DNA of 64,000 bases from Adiantum capillus-veneris. Lineage: Eukaryota > Streptophyta > Polypodiopsida > Polypodiales > Pteridaceae. The DNA lies in contig CM043971.1 of NCBI GenBank assembly GCA_014529385.2, positions 90,161,840 through 90,225,839 on the forward strand. The letters run 5' to 3'. Below are positions 1 to 11,300 of this stretch, one piece after another. The number at the start of each line of letters is the position of its first letter. Within the stretch, counting starts at the first letter, position 1. The notes under the pieces are model-generated. The model did no database searches. It was not told where the DNA came from and saw nothing but the letters and a program-made list of their open reading frames with translations. The position numbers and the translations under genes are program-made.

Positions 1-1112
1 TCTCCTTTTCTTCTTGGTCTTTGCATCTTCACCCTCTTTCTCTTTCCCTTTCTTCTTGCTAGGGCCAACACCATTTGGTGCCCTTTCTCGCTTCCCCAAT
101 GGCATCATATCTGCATCTTTATTCTCAACTTGCACAATACCCACGTGACCACCTGATGTTGAAGCTTGATTCTCTTGTTCAGCATCACGATCCTCTCGTA
201 TATCCAAGGCATAATCATTAGACCTGTCACAAACCTGCTGGGGACGTGGGTACATATCACCTCCCATCCTCTTTGGCTTTGTACAATGAGTGCTGATATG
301 TCCCAGTTCCCACAATTATAACAAGTAGGGATAAACCTTCTTGCTGGCTGAGGAGCACCTTGTCCACGACCCGTATTGGCATTAGGTTGAGCTTCATATG
401 GATGGGCCACCCCTCTACCACCGCCACGACCACGACCACCACCAAGGACATTGAGCCGTAACTCCTACATCATGGTCATCATGTCCTGCATATTATGCTA
501 CAATTGCTCAGTGTCTACAGCCCTTCGCATAGGTTGAACTCCAACCTCTCCTTGGCTCTCCTCATTTTGGCCACCATTAACCTGTCCATGGATCACTCTC
601 CCATACTCGTTAAGTCTTTGAGCTTTCCATTCTTTCCCCCTGGCAATTACAACTGCTTCTTCAAAAGTGGTAGGCCGCTTCAACTCAACTATAAACTTCA
701 AACACTCCTTCAAGGTTGCCACAAAATGGTCCTTTTTTAACATGGCGGGAGGGGTTTCATTTCCCAATGCTCGGGCCCATTTATCCCAAAGGCGAGTAAA
801 ATGCATGACAAAATCATCCACACTTTGATTAGCCCTCTGAGTGTAGCCCAAAATCTCATGCCAAACTTCATCAGGTGCTTCGACATTCCTGTATTGTGCC
901 AAAAATGCCAGCTTCACATGATTATAGTCCAACACAATCCCTGGCGTTTGTGCCTGTGCCGCCTCTCCATAATTTTGTAGCCAAGCTTTTGCTTCATCCT
1001 GTAAACTGTATTGCAACAGCTGTAATAGTATAGCTGGATCCTGTATGCCACGAAGCAAGCAAGTAACTTCCAATTTCTCAATAAGAGTGCGCATTTTCAC
1101 TACACAATCCAT
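1..1112 (-). pseudogene. Ty3/Gypsy Gag, frameshifted and cut by the window edge
   Basis: Capsid-type Gag of an LTR retrotransposon read leftward. The 498-1112 frame holds the usual capsid signals: ARG-like 'KAWLQNYGEAA', a 'VKLAFLAQYRN' stretch and 'SVDDFVMHFTRLWDKWA', followed by a basic linker. A CX2CX4HX4C zinc knuckle lies near 282-323, but one base is missing after its second Cys, so the knuckle is split between two frames. A Lys/Arg-rich tail continues to base 1. Capsid assembles the particle and the knuckle binds RNA. Protease and polymerase would lie left of the window. The family call is firm at the superfamily level only; the shift makes it non-functional as read. Confidence 0.8.
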
Positions 1113-1426
1113 GAAACTTAGGAAACTCGTTTGCCATGTTTGATTGCCATAGAAACACTTACATGTGACATCGAAACTGCAAGGGACGTCGATGGATCGC
1201 TCCAGTACCTAATCCACCTCACACTGGGTAACCCAACCCCCAGTGCTCGGCTTCACAAAACCTCACGACCCTCACAAAGGCTGCAATCCAAATTAAACGA
1301 CTGCCTCACTTGCTGTCCACAAATAGCACATACATAGGCGGTTGTCGATAAGGACCCACATCCCATTTACATTTTCTGTCTGCATGGTATACGAATTTCA
1401 TAAAAATTAGAGCACACGAGGATTTC

Positions 1427-1444
1427 TCCTCCGTGGGGGCACCA
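1427..1444 (-). other. Candidate tRNA primer-binding site
   Basis: Read on the minus strand, TGGTGCCCCCACGGAGGA starts a few bases inside the probable LTR edge. It resembles, imperfectly, the TGGCGCC...GGGGA primer sites complementary to tRNA-Asp that many plant Gypsy elements use. Position relative to the gag frame downstream is right. Several mismatches keep confidence low. Confidence 0.4.
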
Positions 1445-1450
1445 AAACGA

Positions 1451-2543
1451 TGTTAGCGTGCAAACGACAAGGAAAACAAGTGCCTCTATAGCTCTGCACG
1501 AGTCACACCGTTGGAAAGAAACCCTGTATGACGGTAGAAAACACCAAAGTCGAACACCTGTGAAAGATGGGTGAGAAACAGCTCTAACTCAAACCATGGC
1601 TAAAATTTTAGAAAACCAAGACCATGAATACGAAGCTTGTGTCATGAGGATCTCCGTAGAGCATCCATATGCTTGATTCTGATAACCGACGAGAAAGTTA
1701 CAAGCTTTTGAAGATGGAGGGTCTCTCAAAAGCTCCAAAAAACAAGTCTCTATTAGCAAAAAAGGATGTGCAGGAAAATACAGCTAAAATAATGGGGGAA
1801 TTTTCCACTTTATTGAAGTGGAGTCTTCTTCCTTTTCTAAGCCGTCATCTTTCTCTCTCATTTCCCCTTTTAATTGGGCTATTTTTGGCTTTTTTTTGGG
1901 AAAGGAAATCTCCATGTCGGTGATTTTGACCAAGGGGGAGGTGGGGCAAGTGTCCAGGGGACCAAAATTTAAGTTCAGGCTCCTGGCTAGGCTGGTGGGA
2001 ACTCAATATGATGCCCCAAGCTCCCCAAAATGCCCACGAGCCCTCCTTGCAAAGCCTTGAGTGCATGCCTTCACCATTTGGTACACCATAGACTAGTCCT
2101 CCTCTAGTATATATACCGTCCACTTTCCTCTCAACCCCCCCACATGTGGGTTTAGTCCATTGCCACATGGCATGCTCTCCCCAACTTCCCCATGTCCAAA
2201 CCTGAAATTTCTGTTTTGCCCCCAAACTAAGCCATTTTCTCGGAGGCGTAGCGGGTGACCCCGACCTCCAAATATAGTGCGGTAAAGCACGGCTTGGAAC
2301 TTATTACCTCGGCTAACTCCAAAAATTTTTATAAACATGCCATTGCTAAAAAAAACCATCAAGTCGGCCCACTTGCCGTCTTTCCACGTGCATCCGTCGC
2401 CACTTTTTAAGTGAAAAAACCTCCACTTCGAGTGCATGTAACTCATACTATCGAAGTCCAATTTGCAAACTATCAAGCACGACTAGGAATGCTCATTAAA
2501 AAATATTTTTTGAAAGCTCGACCAACCCAAAACTCAACCAACA
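1451..2543 (-). repeat. Probable 5' LTR of the minus-strand Gypsy element
   Basis: The inner edge is TGTTAG at 1451 (CTAACA on the coding strand), directly next to the candidate primer site. The outer edge is less certain; CCAACA ending near 2543 is the best match to a TGTTGG start. A TATATATA box on the minus strand at 2108-2115 would sit in the U3/R part. The weak frames inside (for example 2093-2476 minus) look like chance openings in an LTR. No second LTR lies in the window to confirm the edges. Confidence 0.45.
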
Positions 2544-2689
2544 TCTTGACCAAAACCAAGCCTTTGTAGAGGGTTTTTTACATGGACACTTTCAAAGCTG
2601 GAAGCACTATGTACATATATACATGAGGGTGGTCAACAAGTTTTTTTGGCATCATTTATGGCTTTTGTACTCATCCAGAAAATGTGTGA

Positions 2690-2882
2690 CATCGTCTCAT
2701 TGCACCCTCATTGTCCATGGTGCTTTCGTTGTTATCGTCTTATGGCACCCTCGTCGTCCATGGTGCTATGGTTGTTATCGTCTCATTGTTAGTGGTGATA
2801 TGGTTGGTATCATTTTACTGCACCCTCGTCACCGTCGGTGCTATGATTGTTATCGTCTCATTGCACCCTTGTCATCTTCTTG
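2690..2882 (+). repeat. Imperfect tandem repeat, about 57-bp unit
   Basis: A unit containing 'TTGTTATCGTCTCATTG', then CACCCTCGTC, then a GTCCATGGTGCTATGG-like phrase recurs about four times with substitutions. The openings in both plus frames here are by-products of the repeat. No gene is seen between 2544 and 3288. Confidence 0.6.
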
Positions 2883-3288
2883 TTATATGTACATGTGGCA
2901 TCATTATTTGTTTCTCTGACGTCTTTAGAGCGGCATCGTGAATCGTCTCTAAGGACAATGTGATGTGATTATTTATAACCTTCACATCTCGATATGTTTC
3001 TTGAGTTGCTGTTGTTAACAGGATAAAAATCACATCAAAGAGCATATACAACGGATCAAAGATGCTAAAGCTCCTGAAGTTTAAACCTTCAAATTGTGTT
3101 GATTAGAATTTTTATGAGCCTCCATGGCCATTGTTGTATATTATAGAGTGATGTAGCTCCTTGTGAATATATTTTGTAAACTTGAAATTTATTAATACAA
3201 CACTTCATCTATACAGTGTTGTGGGTTTTTCCCTTGTACCCCCAAGGGTTTTTTCATCCAGAGTTAGGGACTCCTATTTGGGTGGGGG

Positions 3289-3431
3289 TGTTGGAGCTAT
3301 ATATATACCAACCCCCCTGCTATATATAGCTAGGAGTCCCCACTATATATGTGTACTCAGTATGTGCTCTACATACACTTTTGGGGCTTGCAATCGTGGT
3401 GTCTTCTCTCACATGCGTGGTTGTTCAACTA
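3289..3431 (+). mobile_element. Short Ty1/Copia LTR (plus orientation)
   Basis: TGTTGGAGC starts right after the purine run GGGTGGGGG at 3280-3288, the expected polypurine tract. About 142 bp later the LTR ends near TTCAA. It shares the 'tatatatagctaggagtccccactatat' region, in broken form, with 7728-7879 and has the same size and start as the LTR at 41909-42051. The upstream 2950-3280 looks like the 3' untranslated part of the same element and holds no recognisable polymerase. Confidence 0.6.
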
Positions 3432-3447
3432 ATAATATAAACAATAT

Positions 3448-3611
3448 TAGGTCTTTCCAATCTCAAAAAAATGAAAATTCTTTTGAAACATCTCAAGTGC
3501 ATTAGGTCTCTCCAATTTTGAAAAAAAAAAAATCTTTCGAAACATCTTAAGTGCATTAGGTCTCCCCAATCTTGGGGAAAAAAATTCTTGCAAAACATAT
3601 TAAGTGCATAA
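3448..3611 (+). repeat. Three-copy minisatellite, 54-55 bp unit
   Basis: Three consecutive units start TAGGTCT(T/C)(T/C)CCAAT and end AAGTGCAT, at 3448, 3503 and 3557. Each carries a central A-run. It directly follows the Copia LTR. Confidence 0.75.
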
Positions 3612-3687
3612 GTGAAGGGTGAGTTTAGAGAATGAAAACATAGTTATGAACATGAACCGTGTTGATGTAGTTTTATGACGGGAGTGG

Positions 3688-3920
3688 ATGCATGGTTTAG
3701 GAAACACATTGCACACTAGTTATGAACACAACTCCTTATCCTTTATGGCCAATGGTAAACATGTGATTTTGCTTGGTGAGAAAAATATACCATATGCACC
3801 TCTTATATGTATACCCGAGCTTTCTATTTTGCAGATAGCAAATTTAATAGATGAAGTCTTTTTGTGTTATTGCTTGTCTCCAAGTCTTGTGAATTCTCAA
3901 GAGCAAAGTGAATTCTACTG
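3688..3920 (+). pseudogene. Degenerate protease-RT linker of a Gypsy element
   Basis: The frame 3688-3920 includes 'FMANGKHVILLGEKNI', typical of the segment between the aspartic protease and the reverse transcriptase of plant chromoviruses. The protease catalytic motif itself is not found; the 5' part of the element has been lost or replaced by the Copia LTR and minisatellite. Confidence 0.45.
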
Positions 3921-4080
3921 ATAAACAAAGTGTTAACAAGTCTAACGAGCAAAGTTCTCCCAATTTTAATTCTATAGAGCAACATGCAACTGTTGTAAAA
4001 CAAACATTACAAGAATTACAAGATTCTCCATCCTAGCATAACTCTAGTTTACTTTCTCCTTTTGCACGGCAAAAGTTGAC

Positions 4081-4855
4081 TCACTTACTCACGGAGTATA
4101 GTGATGTGTTCTCAAGTGATTTACCACCGGGTTTACCTGCACACGTGATGTGCAACATGGCATAGATGTCTTGCCAGGCACTAAACCGGTGAGTAAGCCA
4201 CCTTATCGTATGAGTGCTAAAGAAGCCAAGGAGGTTGAGAGCCAGTTGACTGACTACCTCGCCCATGGTTTCATTAGACCTATCACTTCGCCTTGGGCAT
4301 CACCAATTCTATTGGTTAACTATGCGCATGTGTGTAGATTATCACGGTTTAAACGCCATAACCATCAAGAACAAGTCTCCTCTGCCAAGAGTAGATGAGT
4401 TGTTTGATCAACTCCATCGGACAAGATACTATACAAAGATAGATCTTCGTTCAGGATACTACCAGGTGCGTATCCTTTTACAAGATATCTCCAAAACTGC
4501 CTTTAGAACACGGTTCGGGCATCCTGAAATTTTGGTTATGCCTTTTGGTCTAACCAATGCTCCAGCTACATTTATGACACTCATGGATAGTGTCTTACAT
4601 CCCTATCTTGGAAAATTTGATGTGGTTTTCCTTGATGACATTCTGATTTACAGTAAGATTGAAGATGAACACATAGAACACCTACTATTAGTATTCAAAC
4701 AGCTACGAGCTCACGCATTGTATGCTAAGCAAATCAAGTGCGATTTCTTTAAAACAGAGATACATTACCTCAGTCATGTGATCTCTTATTCTGGAATCAA
4801 GATGGACACTGACAAGGTCGCTGCCATTCTTCGATGGCCATCCGAACACGGTTGA
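4081..4855 (+). pseudogene. Ty3/Gypsy reverse transcriptase
   Basis: RNA-dependent DNA polymerase of a chromovirus. Visible motifs in order: 'KPPYRMSAKEAKEVESQL', '[16 protein letters not shown]', then after a frameshift near 4310 '[14 protein letters not shown]', '[13 protein letters not shown]', '[11 protein letters not shown]', and the catalytic '[10 protein letters not shown]' at about 4627-4656. Both active-site Asp residues (FLDD) are still present. The frame closes at 4855 and the next domain continues in another frame. Confidence 0.9.
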
Positions 4856-5445
4856 GGAGCTTCAAATATTTTTAGGCATTGCTGGATTTTATCGACAATA
4901 TATCCGTGACTATGCCAAAATCATTGTTCCTATGACGGATCAACTTAAAAAGCAAATGGTAGGACCTTTTCTTGGGAAGAAGCCCAATAACGCAGTTTCA
5001 AACAGCTCAAGGTAGCTATAGCCATTGCTCCCATCCTAGCAATCGTCGACCTAATTAAGCCGTTTGTGGTAGAGACTGATGCTAGTGATAAAGCCATTTG
5101 TGTGGTACTTTTCCAGGAGGGAAGACCTATAGCCTAATTTGAAAGTAAAAAGTTAGATAGAGCTCAATAAAATTATTTTGTTTATGAGAGAGAGCTCTAT
5201 GCCATAATTCACGCTTTATGAAAGTGGCGACACTATTTATATGGTTTCGATTTTGAAGTAGTTTTTTACCATGAGAGTATGATCAAATGGTTTACTACTC
5301 AAACAGATGTGAAGGGCCGTAAAGCTAGATGGGCAGAAATCCTTCAAGATTATGATTGTAAGCTATGATATCGCAAGGGGAGATATAATGTAGTAGCGGA
5401 TGCACTAAGTTGGATGCCTCATATTAATTCACTTGCTTTCACAGA
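4853..5445 (+). pseudogene. Gypsy RNase H domain, many stops
   Basis: Continues the polymerase: '[18 protein letters not shown]' (connection), 'VVETDASDKAI' with the first catalytic Asp, 'YERELYAIIHAL' with the catalytic Glu, then 'HESMIKWFTTQTD' and 'RKARWAEILQDYDCKL'. It ends in the typical 'NVVADALS' phrase near 5390-5415. At least five in-frame stops interrupt it. Role: removal of the RNA strand after first-strand synthesis. Confidence 0.85.
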
Positions 5446-5639
5446 ACTAAAGAGTGGATTTTTGACGTCATTACGTGGCAAGTGTGCACAAGATCAATCA
5501 TATGCTAAAGTGTGAAGTGCAGTTTTAAAAAGGGATCCCTCACACTCGCATGTCTCTGAACAGCCAAATCAACATGTCTCTACACACGCAGATAGAAACT
5601 CCAACACACAGAGCTCCACCCCTACTGAGGAAGAGCTTA

Positions 5640-6760
5640 AGCGATAGAATTTTTCCATTGATGATGGCTACTTACTCCACAAAGGTAGATTATGTGTGCT
5701 AAAGGACACATACACTAAGTGCTAAATCTTATTTGTGTGTCATGATAGTCCAAGTGTTGGTCATCTAGGTATTCATACGACGTATGTCTTAGTTTGACGG
5801 TAATTTTATTGGCCAGGCTTACATCATGATGTTCAAGAGTACGTACTAAAGTGCCAACAGTGCCAAGTTAATAAGGCAAAGCTCCTCAAGGTAGGTGGCC
5901 TTTTACATCCTTTAGATATTCCACAAGGTAAGTGGGAGAGTATCTCTATGGATTTTGTAGTAGGACTACCTACTACAAATTGTGGCCATGATGCCATTTG
6001 GGTAATTGTAGACCGTCTCACAAAGATGGGTCAATTCATTCCGACTAAGACTACGGTTAAGACACCGGAATGAGCACGGCTATTTGTAGAGCATATATAT
6101 AAACTCTACGGTCTTCCAGCTACTATCATTAGTGACAGAGATCGAAAGTTCGATAATCACTTTTGGAGAGCTGTGTTCCAAAAGTTGGAAACTAAACTTA
6201 ATCTAAGTACGGCGGATCATCCAAAAACGGATGGTCAAACAAAAAGAGTTAATCAAGTGCTAGAGGATATGCTACGAGCGTACGTTAGTAAGAAGAAAAT
6301 CAATTGGGAAGACTACTTACCTATATTGGAATTTGCTTATAATAGCTCAAAGCATGTGACTACAGGGTTTAGTCCATTTATGCTTTTGTATGGATTTCAA
6401 CCTAGATCACCCGCCGCCGTTACGGTTGGGTTGGCTAAGAAGAAGATACATCAAGCGAAGGATTTTCTCCAAGACCATTTTGACATGCTTCGAGTTGCTT
6501 GACAAAATGTTAAGCAAGCTCAAGATCGATATAAGAAGCACGTAGATGAGCATCGTCGTCTTGCTACTTTCGAAGAAGGAGACAAGGTTTTCCTCAAAGT
6601 TCCAGAGCATTCAAAAAGTTTGAAGACGGGAAAAGTTGCTAAATTTTCACCATGCTATTGTGGACCGTTTACCATTCTCAAACGTATAGGTCAAGTGGCC
6701 TATAAATTAGCTCTTCCAGAGCACTCACGCGCTCATCCTATTTTTCATGTTAGCTGTTAA
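5640..6760 (+). pseudogene. Gypsy integrase
   Basis: A zinc-binding H2C2 segment ('HDSPSVGHLGIHTT' ... 'CQQCQVNKAK', about 5735-5880) is followed by the catalytic core: 'SISMDFVVGLP' (first Asp, about 5940), 'IISDRDRKF' (second Asp, about 6128) and 'GQTKRVNQVLEDML' (Glu, about 6265). The C-terminal part reads 'RRLATFEEGDKVFLKV' and 'SRAHPIFHVS'. Five or more stops are scattered through it, including 5646, 6073, 6500 and 6758. Confidence 0.9.
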
Positions 6761-6778
6761 CAAAAACAGCTAGGACAA

Positions 6779-7011
6779 AATGATAATGTCATTGACACAG
6801 GTGTGTTGGTTGACCTTATTGCACCGCCAAGCATTCCTCATGAGCCCGAAAAGATTTTGGATTCTCATGAGATTTGCACCAGACATCATGTCAGACGACA
6901 GGTGTTGGTAAAATGGCTAGATAGACCTGAAGAAGGTTCTACATGGGAGAATGTGTCCGCACTTAAGACACATTTTCCTACGTTCATTTTCGAGGACGAA
7001 AACGATTCTCA
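6779..7011 (+). pseudogene. Integrase chromodomain
   Basis: The frame 6803-7011 carries 'EPEKILDSHEICTRHHVRRQ', 'VLVKWLDRPEEGSTWE' and 'LKTHFPTFIFEDEN'. This is the chromodomain that defines the chromovirus branch of Ty3/Gypsy; it steers integration toward particular chromatin. The aromatic cage cannot be judged with certainty. The frame then runs into the poly-G tract. Confidence 0.85.

Positions 7012-7044
<33 letters not shown>
7012..7044 (+). other. Polypurine tract expanded to G33
   Basis: Thirty-three consecutive G residues sit exactly where the plus-strand primer (polypurine tract) is expected: after the chromodomain and 3 bp before the LTR start TGTAAGG at 7048. It is probably an original short G-run lengthened by slippage; assembly error in the run length is possible. 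Confidence 0.75.
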
Positions 7045-7045
<1 letters not shown>

Positions 7046-7442
7046 AATGTAAGGACATGGGTCCTATGGGCAAGGCCATCGAGACGGCCGGACAGTGTGT
7101 ATGCTAGGGGGAGGCTATAAGATAGCACGATTGGGTGGAGACTATCGCACACATTACCACGGCCCTTTCATAGAAGTTTTAGGCCAGGAGAAGGTGATTA
7201 GTGATCTATGATATAGATTTCCACTAAACAATCTACTATGGCTTTCACATGGCATGGTACACCGCCCCCCCCTCCCCCCTCCGGTCCTTAGCAGCAAAAG
7301 AAAGCCATTTGTTGCTTGGAGATAGAGCGGGGTATACCATGCCGCGTAAAAGTGCTCTATGTCATATTGGATTGCAAGTTATAGCATCGTTCCCAAGCCC
7401 ATGCAATAATCAAGGAACCAATCAACTTCTCTTTAGAGAGAC

Positions 7443-7488
7443 CACACACACACACACACGTGCGTGCGCACGCACACACACACACATG
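7443..7488 (+). repeat. CA/TG simple repeat
   Basis: Alternating CA units with a central CGTGCGTGCGCACGC palindromic core. The Thr-His and Val-Cys frames over it are artefacts. Confidence 0.9.
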
Positions 7489-7727
7489 TAGAAACAGGGT
7501 CATGAAATGATGGACGTTTGCTACAAGTAGTGGTGGTTGAGTGCACACATTGCGAGATACTTAGTGTTGCGACTATCTAAACTCAGATTTTGTGACACAT
7601 GGAGGGATAGTCAAAATATCTTCTCCCTTTAAAGAAAGTAGATAGTCATTGGCAATGATAAATGTTTAGAATATGAGATACTAAGGAGATCATTTGATGT
7701 TGAACGTACATATAGAGCCCACATCTA

Positions 7728-7891
7728 TGCTATATATAGCTAGGATTCCCCACTATATGTATTCAATGTGCACTCTCTACACACTTTGGGGTTCTACATC
7801 GCGTGTCTCGTCTCCCTCTCCCCTCAACTTATAGTTCGTCTCTTCTTGACTACTTGCACTCTTTCCCTCCAGTACAACATGGTATCAAAGC
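7728..7891 (+). mobile_element. Copia 5' LTR 3'-part plus primer site
   Basis: Shares 'gctatatatagctagga' and 'tccccactatat' with the LTR at 3289. It ends in CAACA at 7879 and is followed at 7880-7891 by TGGTATCAAAGC, a one-mismatch copy of the initiator-Met tRNA primer site. No Copia gag follows; the body of this element is gone. Confidence 0.65.
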
Positions 7892-9094
7892 ATCATCATA
7901 TAAAAATCAGAAGTTCTCCACAACACACAATCAAAGATAAGTTGTATTTTTTTCTCATTTCTTATTGACGTAAGTACTTAGATTCATGAGCATGGCATCC
8001 TTAGCATGAACACGCTGTGGTTTTGTAAGAAATTATGGTAATTAGCATGCTTTCCTAGTTGCATATGGAAAGGCCCTTTTGGATTCCTTTTAGCATGATA
8101 TGTACATGAGAGTTTGTTGTACTGCTAATTGATTATACGATTAAATGTTTAAACTTCAAAATTCTTGGTAACGAGATTAAGGTGTACCGCTTGTGTTTCA
8201 TGAAGCGACTGCAACATAATGATATTTTACTTTGCTATGTTCGAAAAGAAGGCTATTTTTGGTTTGATGCTTTTCATTAAAAGAAGGAAGTACAATGCTA
8301 AGTTTAGAGATGCCAAGTTTTGTCTGCAATCATAGAGATCTTCTTCTTGTATACGTGAAATCTGCATGTGCTACGGTGTTGCTCATATGACTGAGCTAAA
8401 TGTGCAAAATACTGATGGGTTATTTTGAAGAATGCGCGATATATCAAAGTGGACATAAGAGCAGGCCTATATTACATTAGAATGGAGCTTAGAGTCAAAT
8501 TCCAATTGTAGAAAATCGTATATTGTTGAGATGAATATGCAAAGTAGTGATGGGGTTCTGAAAGAATGCACGATTTATTAAATTGAAGGCCTCACGAGCT
8601 GATGCTAGCAAGTATGTTACCCAAGGCTTACGCACGCCTTGCCCAAGAGGCAAGTAGGGCACATGTCAAGCCCCTAGCTAAGTTACCCTCATGGTGTGCC
8701 TAAAGCCTATTGGTTGGACTTCCAAGGGGTCGAATGATAATTTAGTGGATTTAATTAATTGTTTTAGCATTTATTAAGTCCTCTTTCTCAAAGGGGAAAG
8801 GGGAACACTTGTCCCAAGGCTACCCTTGTTTCTTGATGTGCTTCTTGAGTTTTGATGGGAGAAATAATAATACAAATTCTTATTAGAGGGGGGACCGGAT
8901 TCACATAAATCCGGTCCTCAACTGTTGTCATGTTCTCTAAACTCTCTCTCTTGCATGCCATGTTAACTTAATGCTATGTTTATGTTGCTACTATCAATTA
9001 AATACACCCGACACTATGCTCACAAAGTAATTTCACAAAAGTACTTTCTCTAACTTTCGCTACTCTCAAAGTTAACAAACTATTTCCATTACAT

Positions 9095-9106
9095 TGGTAT
9101 CAGAGC
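9095..9106 (+). other. Primer-binding site, initiator-Met tRNA
   Basis: TGGTATCAGAGC, the exact complement to the 3' end of plant initiator methionine tRNA, one base after the LTR end TTACA. It marks the start of the internal part of the second chromovirus. Confidence 0.9.
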
Positions 9107-9465
9107 ATTTGGTTTCTCTCTTCTTGCTTAAGAAGAGAGGTCCTTAAGTAGCCTATAAATGGTTGATTTTTTAAAGTATATTAGGGTAAGTGAGACTAGG
9201 ATCTATAATTGTTTTTGTTGAGCCAACTATGTGGGATATGATGTACACCTTGAGAGGTTTGGAGTTAATAATGGGGTCTTTTTAGACTTGCCTACGGCTT
9301 TACCATTATTGAGCCATAAGAAGTCCAAAAGGATATAGCCCTCGGCAATTCTGCAATATTAGACCCACTCCACTACTCTCTATAATTAACCACTTCGAGC
9401 CATGGGTGTAGATACTTAAGTGCTGATTTTCAAAGGCTAAGAGGAGTAGCAACTAAGGTTTTGAA

Positions 9466-10850
9466 TTGCCAAAGCATACACTAAATAAGTACACAAATTT
9501 TGTTGACATGGCTGACAATAACCAAGAGACTAGAATGAACATTGATAGCTTTGCTTTTACACATGAAGGTGCTAATGATGATGCCCCCATGTTTGTCAAT
9601 TATCTCATTACTAGGTTGCAGCAAGCTATGGGCAACCCTGCTTTGCAAGCCGAAGTTACTCAACAACTTTGCGTGTATGGGACTTCCCTTCCTCTCCAAG
9701 AGGAGAGAGAGATTAGGAAGCCTCTTAAAGAGACCCCCAAAAGAAGAATCTCTCCCATACAAGAGGAGGAATCCAAAGAGCAAGAAAGCAATGCAACTTT
9801 AAGTTCCTCTGAAGATGTGGCTCCACGAAGATGGAGGTCTAGACAATTGCCAACTCCTCCCAAGAGGAAACGCTCAACCCACAGTCCTTCTCCTCGTCAC
9901 TCCGAAAGGGAAGAGAGGAAATAAAGGAAAAAAGGGCAAGAAAGAGGTCAGCCTCTTCTCCTTCTTCTTCACCTTCCTCTTCGAAGCTATGGCTATTCTC
10001 TTAGAGAATACAAGAGGGGAGGACATCACAAAATATACCCTGCATGGCGAAGGTCACAAAAGCCAAGAAGTTCAAAGAGGGAGGAAAGATTATCCCTTTT
10101 ATCACCTATGATGGCACCTTTGGTGCCACCGACAAAGTATTGGCCTTCATCCAACAATTTGATGCGGCCTTTGGAGACGAGGGCTTCACATAGTCCTCCA
10201 AACTACACCATGTAGCTATGCACTTCCAGAAATCCGCTCGTCAATTGTGGGCTAGTCTTTGTGGCAAAGGTGAAGCCCCAAATACATGGAAAAATCTACA
10301 ATTTTCCATCATGAAGCAATTCCTTGTAAGTGATGCAAAGGACAAAGTGCTTACTGAATGGTGCAATTTTGAAGCTTCTCTCTCATAACTATATCCACAA
10401 ATATGTAGACAAGTTTTGAAAATTTACATGTCAAGGCTATTGTCTTCCAAAAGATAGACTTCACTAAGAAAAAGCAACAATTATGTACGGGATTACTTGA
10501 AGACATGGCCAAATATGTTAACTCTCAATGGCTTGGTTCTATCACCGAAGTAATCTATCGCACCATGGTTGTTTCATGCATCAATTTCCTACAAGGGGCT
10601 AGAAGGAATGTCAAGCCCATGGAAAACAAAGACACAAATGATGCAAAGGGGAAAACCAATGTCCAAAATTCTTCCCAAGGCACTTTTAATAACAACGACA
10701 ACAACAATCGGTCCAAGAAGAAGGAAGTTTACAAAGGAAAAATTAAACTCTCTCTTGAAGAGCTTGAAGCTTTTTGCAAGGGCCATAAGTGTTTAAGTGT
10801 GGGGAGCAAGGACATGGCTATTGTTCTTGCCCCAAGAAAAATGCTCTCAA
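9466..10850 (+). pseudogene. Chromovirus Gag with split zinc knuckle
   Basis: An N-terminal frame (9466-9921; 'DMADNNQETRMNIDSFAF' and a Ser/Arg/Lys-rich tail) precedes the capsid region at about 10040-10470. That region reads 'IIPFITYDGTFGATDKVLA', 'FIQQFDAAFGDE' and 'SARQLWASLCGKGEA'. The linker is Asn/Ser rich (10600-10760). The zinc knuckle at about 10788-10830 reads CX2CX4HX4C only if one lost base near 10790 is allowed for. Stops at 9922, 10192 and 10387 and frame changes make it non-coding. A long leader (9107-9465) has no recognised gene. Confidence 0.8.
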
Positions 10851-10929
10851 TGAGACTCCTAGGGCTTCCACCATCGAAGCTCCAAAAGGTGATGCTCATT
10901 GCAAAGGATCATCTCTCTCCTATGCTTGG

Positions 10930-11300
10930 GGAAAGGTAAGGGAGCATGATTCCTGCATCCTGTTTGACCCTGGCTCTACTCACAACTTCATATTAATGGA
11001 GTTGGCCACCAAGTTGGGCATTCAAACTTTCGAGATGGAAGATATTGTAATGATGACTGACACAACTTTCAAGGAACATCAAGACTTCGTTACTCCCTTT
11101 ATTGGGAAATTGAGGCATCATGTCCAAAGCCATGTCTACAAAGAAGACTTTTTCATCTCTCCTCTCCAACATGAGGATGCTATCCTACGGACGCCATGGT
11201 TTGATCGCATGGTTGCCAACATGAAGTTCCCTGAAAGGAGAATCTACTTCACCTATAGGGGAAAGAACATGTATATAGATGCTAGTAAGTGTGGTAGTAT
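10930..11300 (+). pseudogene. Gypsy aspartic protease
   Basis: Within the frame 10789-11637: 'CILFDPGSTHNFI' (about 10956-10995) is the retropepsin active site with Pro in place of the usual Ser (DPGS), and 'EDAILRTPWFDRMVAN' (about 11175-11222) is the conserved ILGxPWL-like block. It would process the polyprotein. This frame is open and fused to the zinc knuckle upstream. Confidence 0.85.

Larger units (their letters stand above)
7048..9093 (+). repeat. Chromovirus LTR region, interrupted
   Basis: The left edge TGTAAGG follows the polypurine tract. The right edge CATTACA at 9087-9093 is one base before a clear primer site, giving matching TGTAA...TTACA ends. At 2 kb it is too long to be a simple LTR: a Copia LTR piece lies at 7728-7879, and 'TGTCAAGCCCC' at 8664 is another possible LTR start. 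It may therefore be one LTR with an insertion, or two different LTR parts. No protein-coding signal was seen in 7892-8660. Confidence 0.5.

Noticed and set aside
1845-2476. Two overlapping minus-strand frames of about 126 codons
   Set aside because: They lie in a probable LTR with a TATA box, show no known motif, and overlap in different frames.
7249-7548. Thr-His / Val-Cys small proteins
   Set aside because: Caused by the CA/TG simple repeat in an LTR region.
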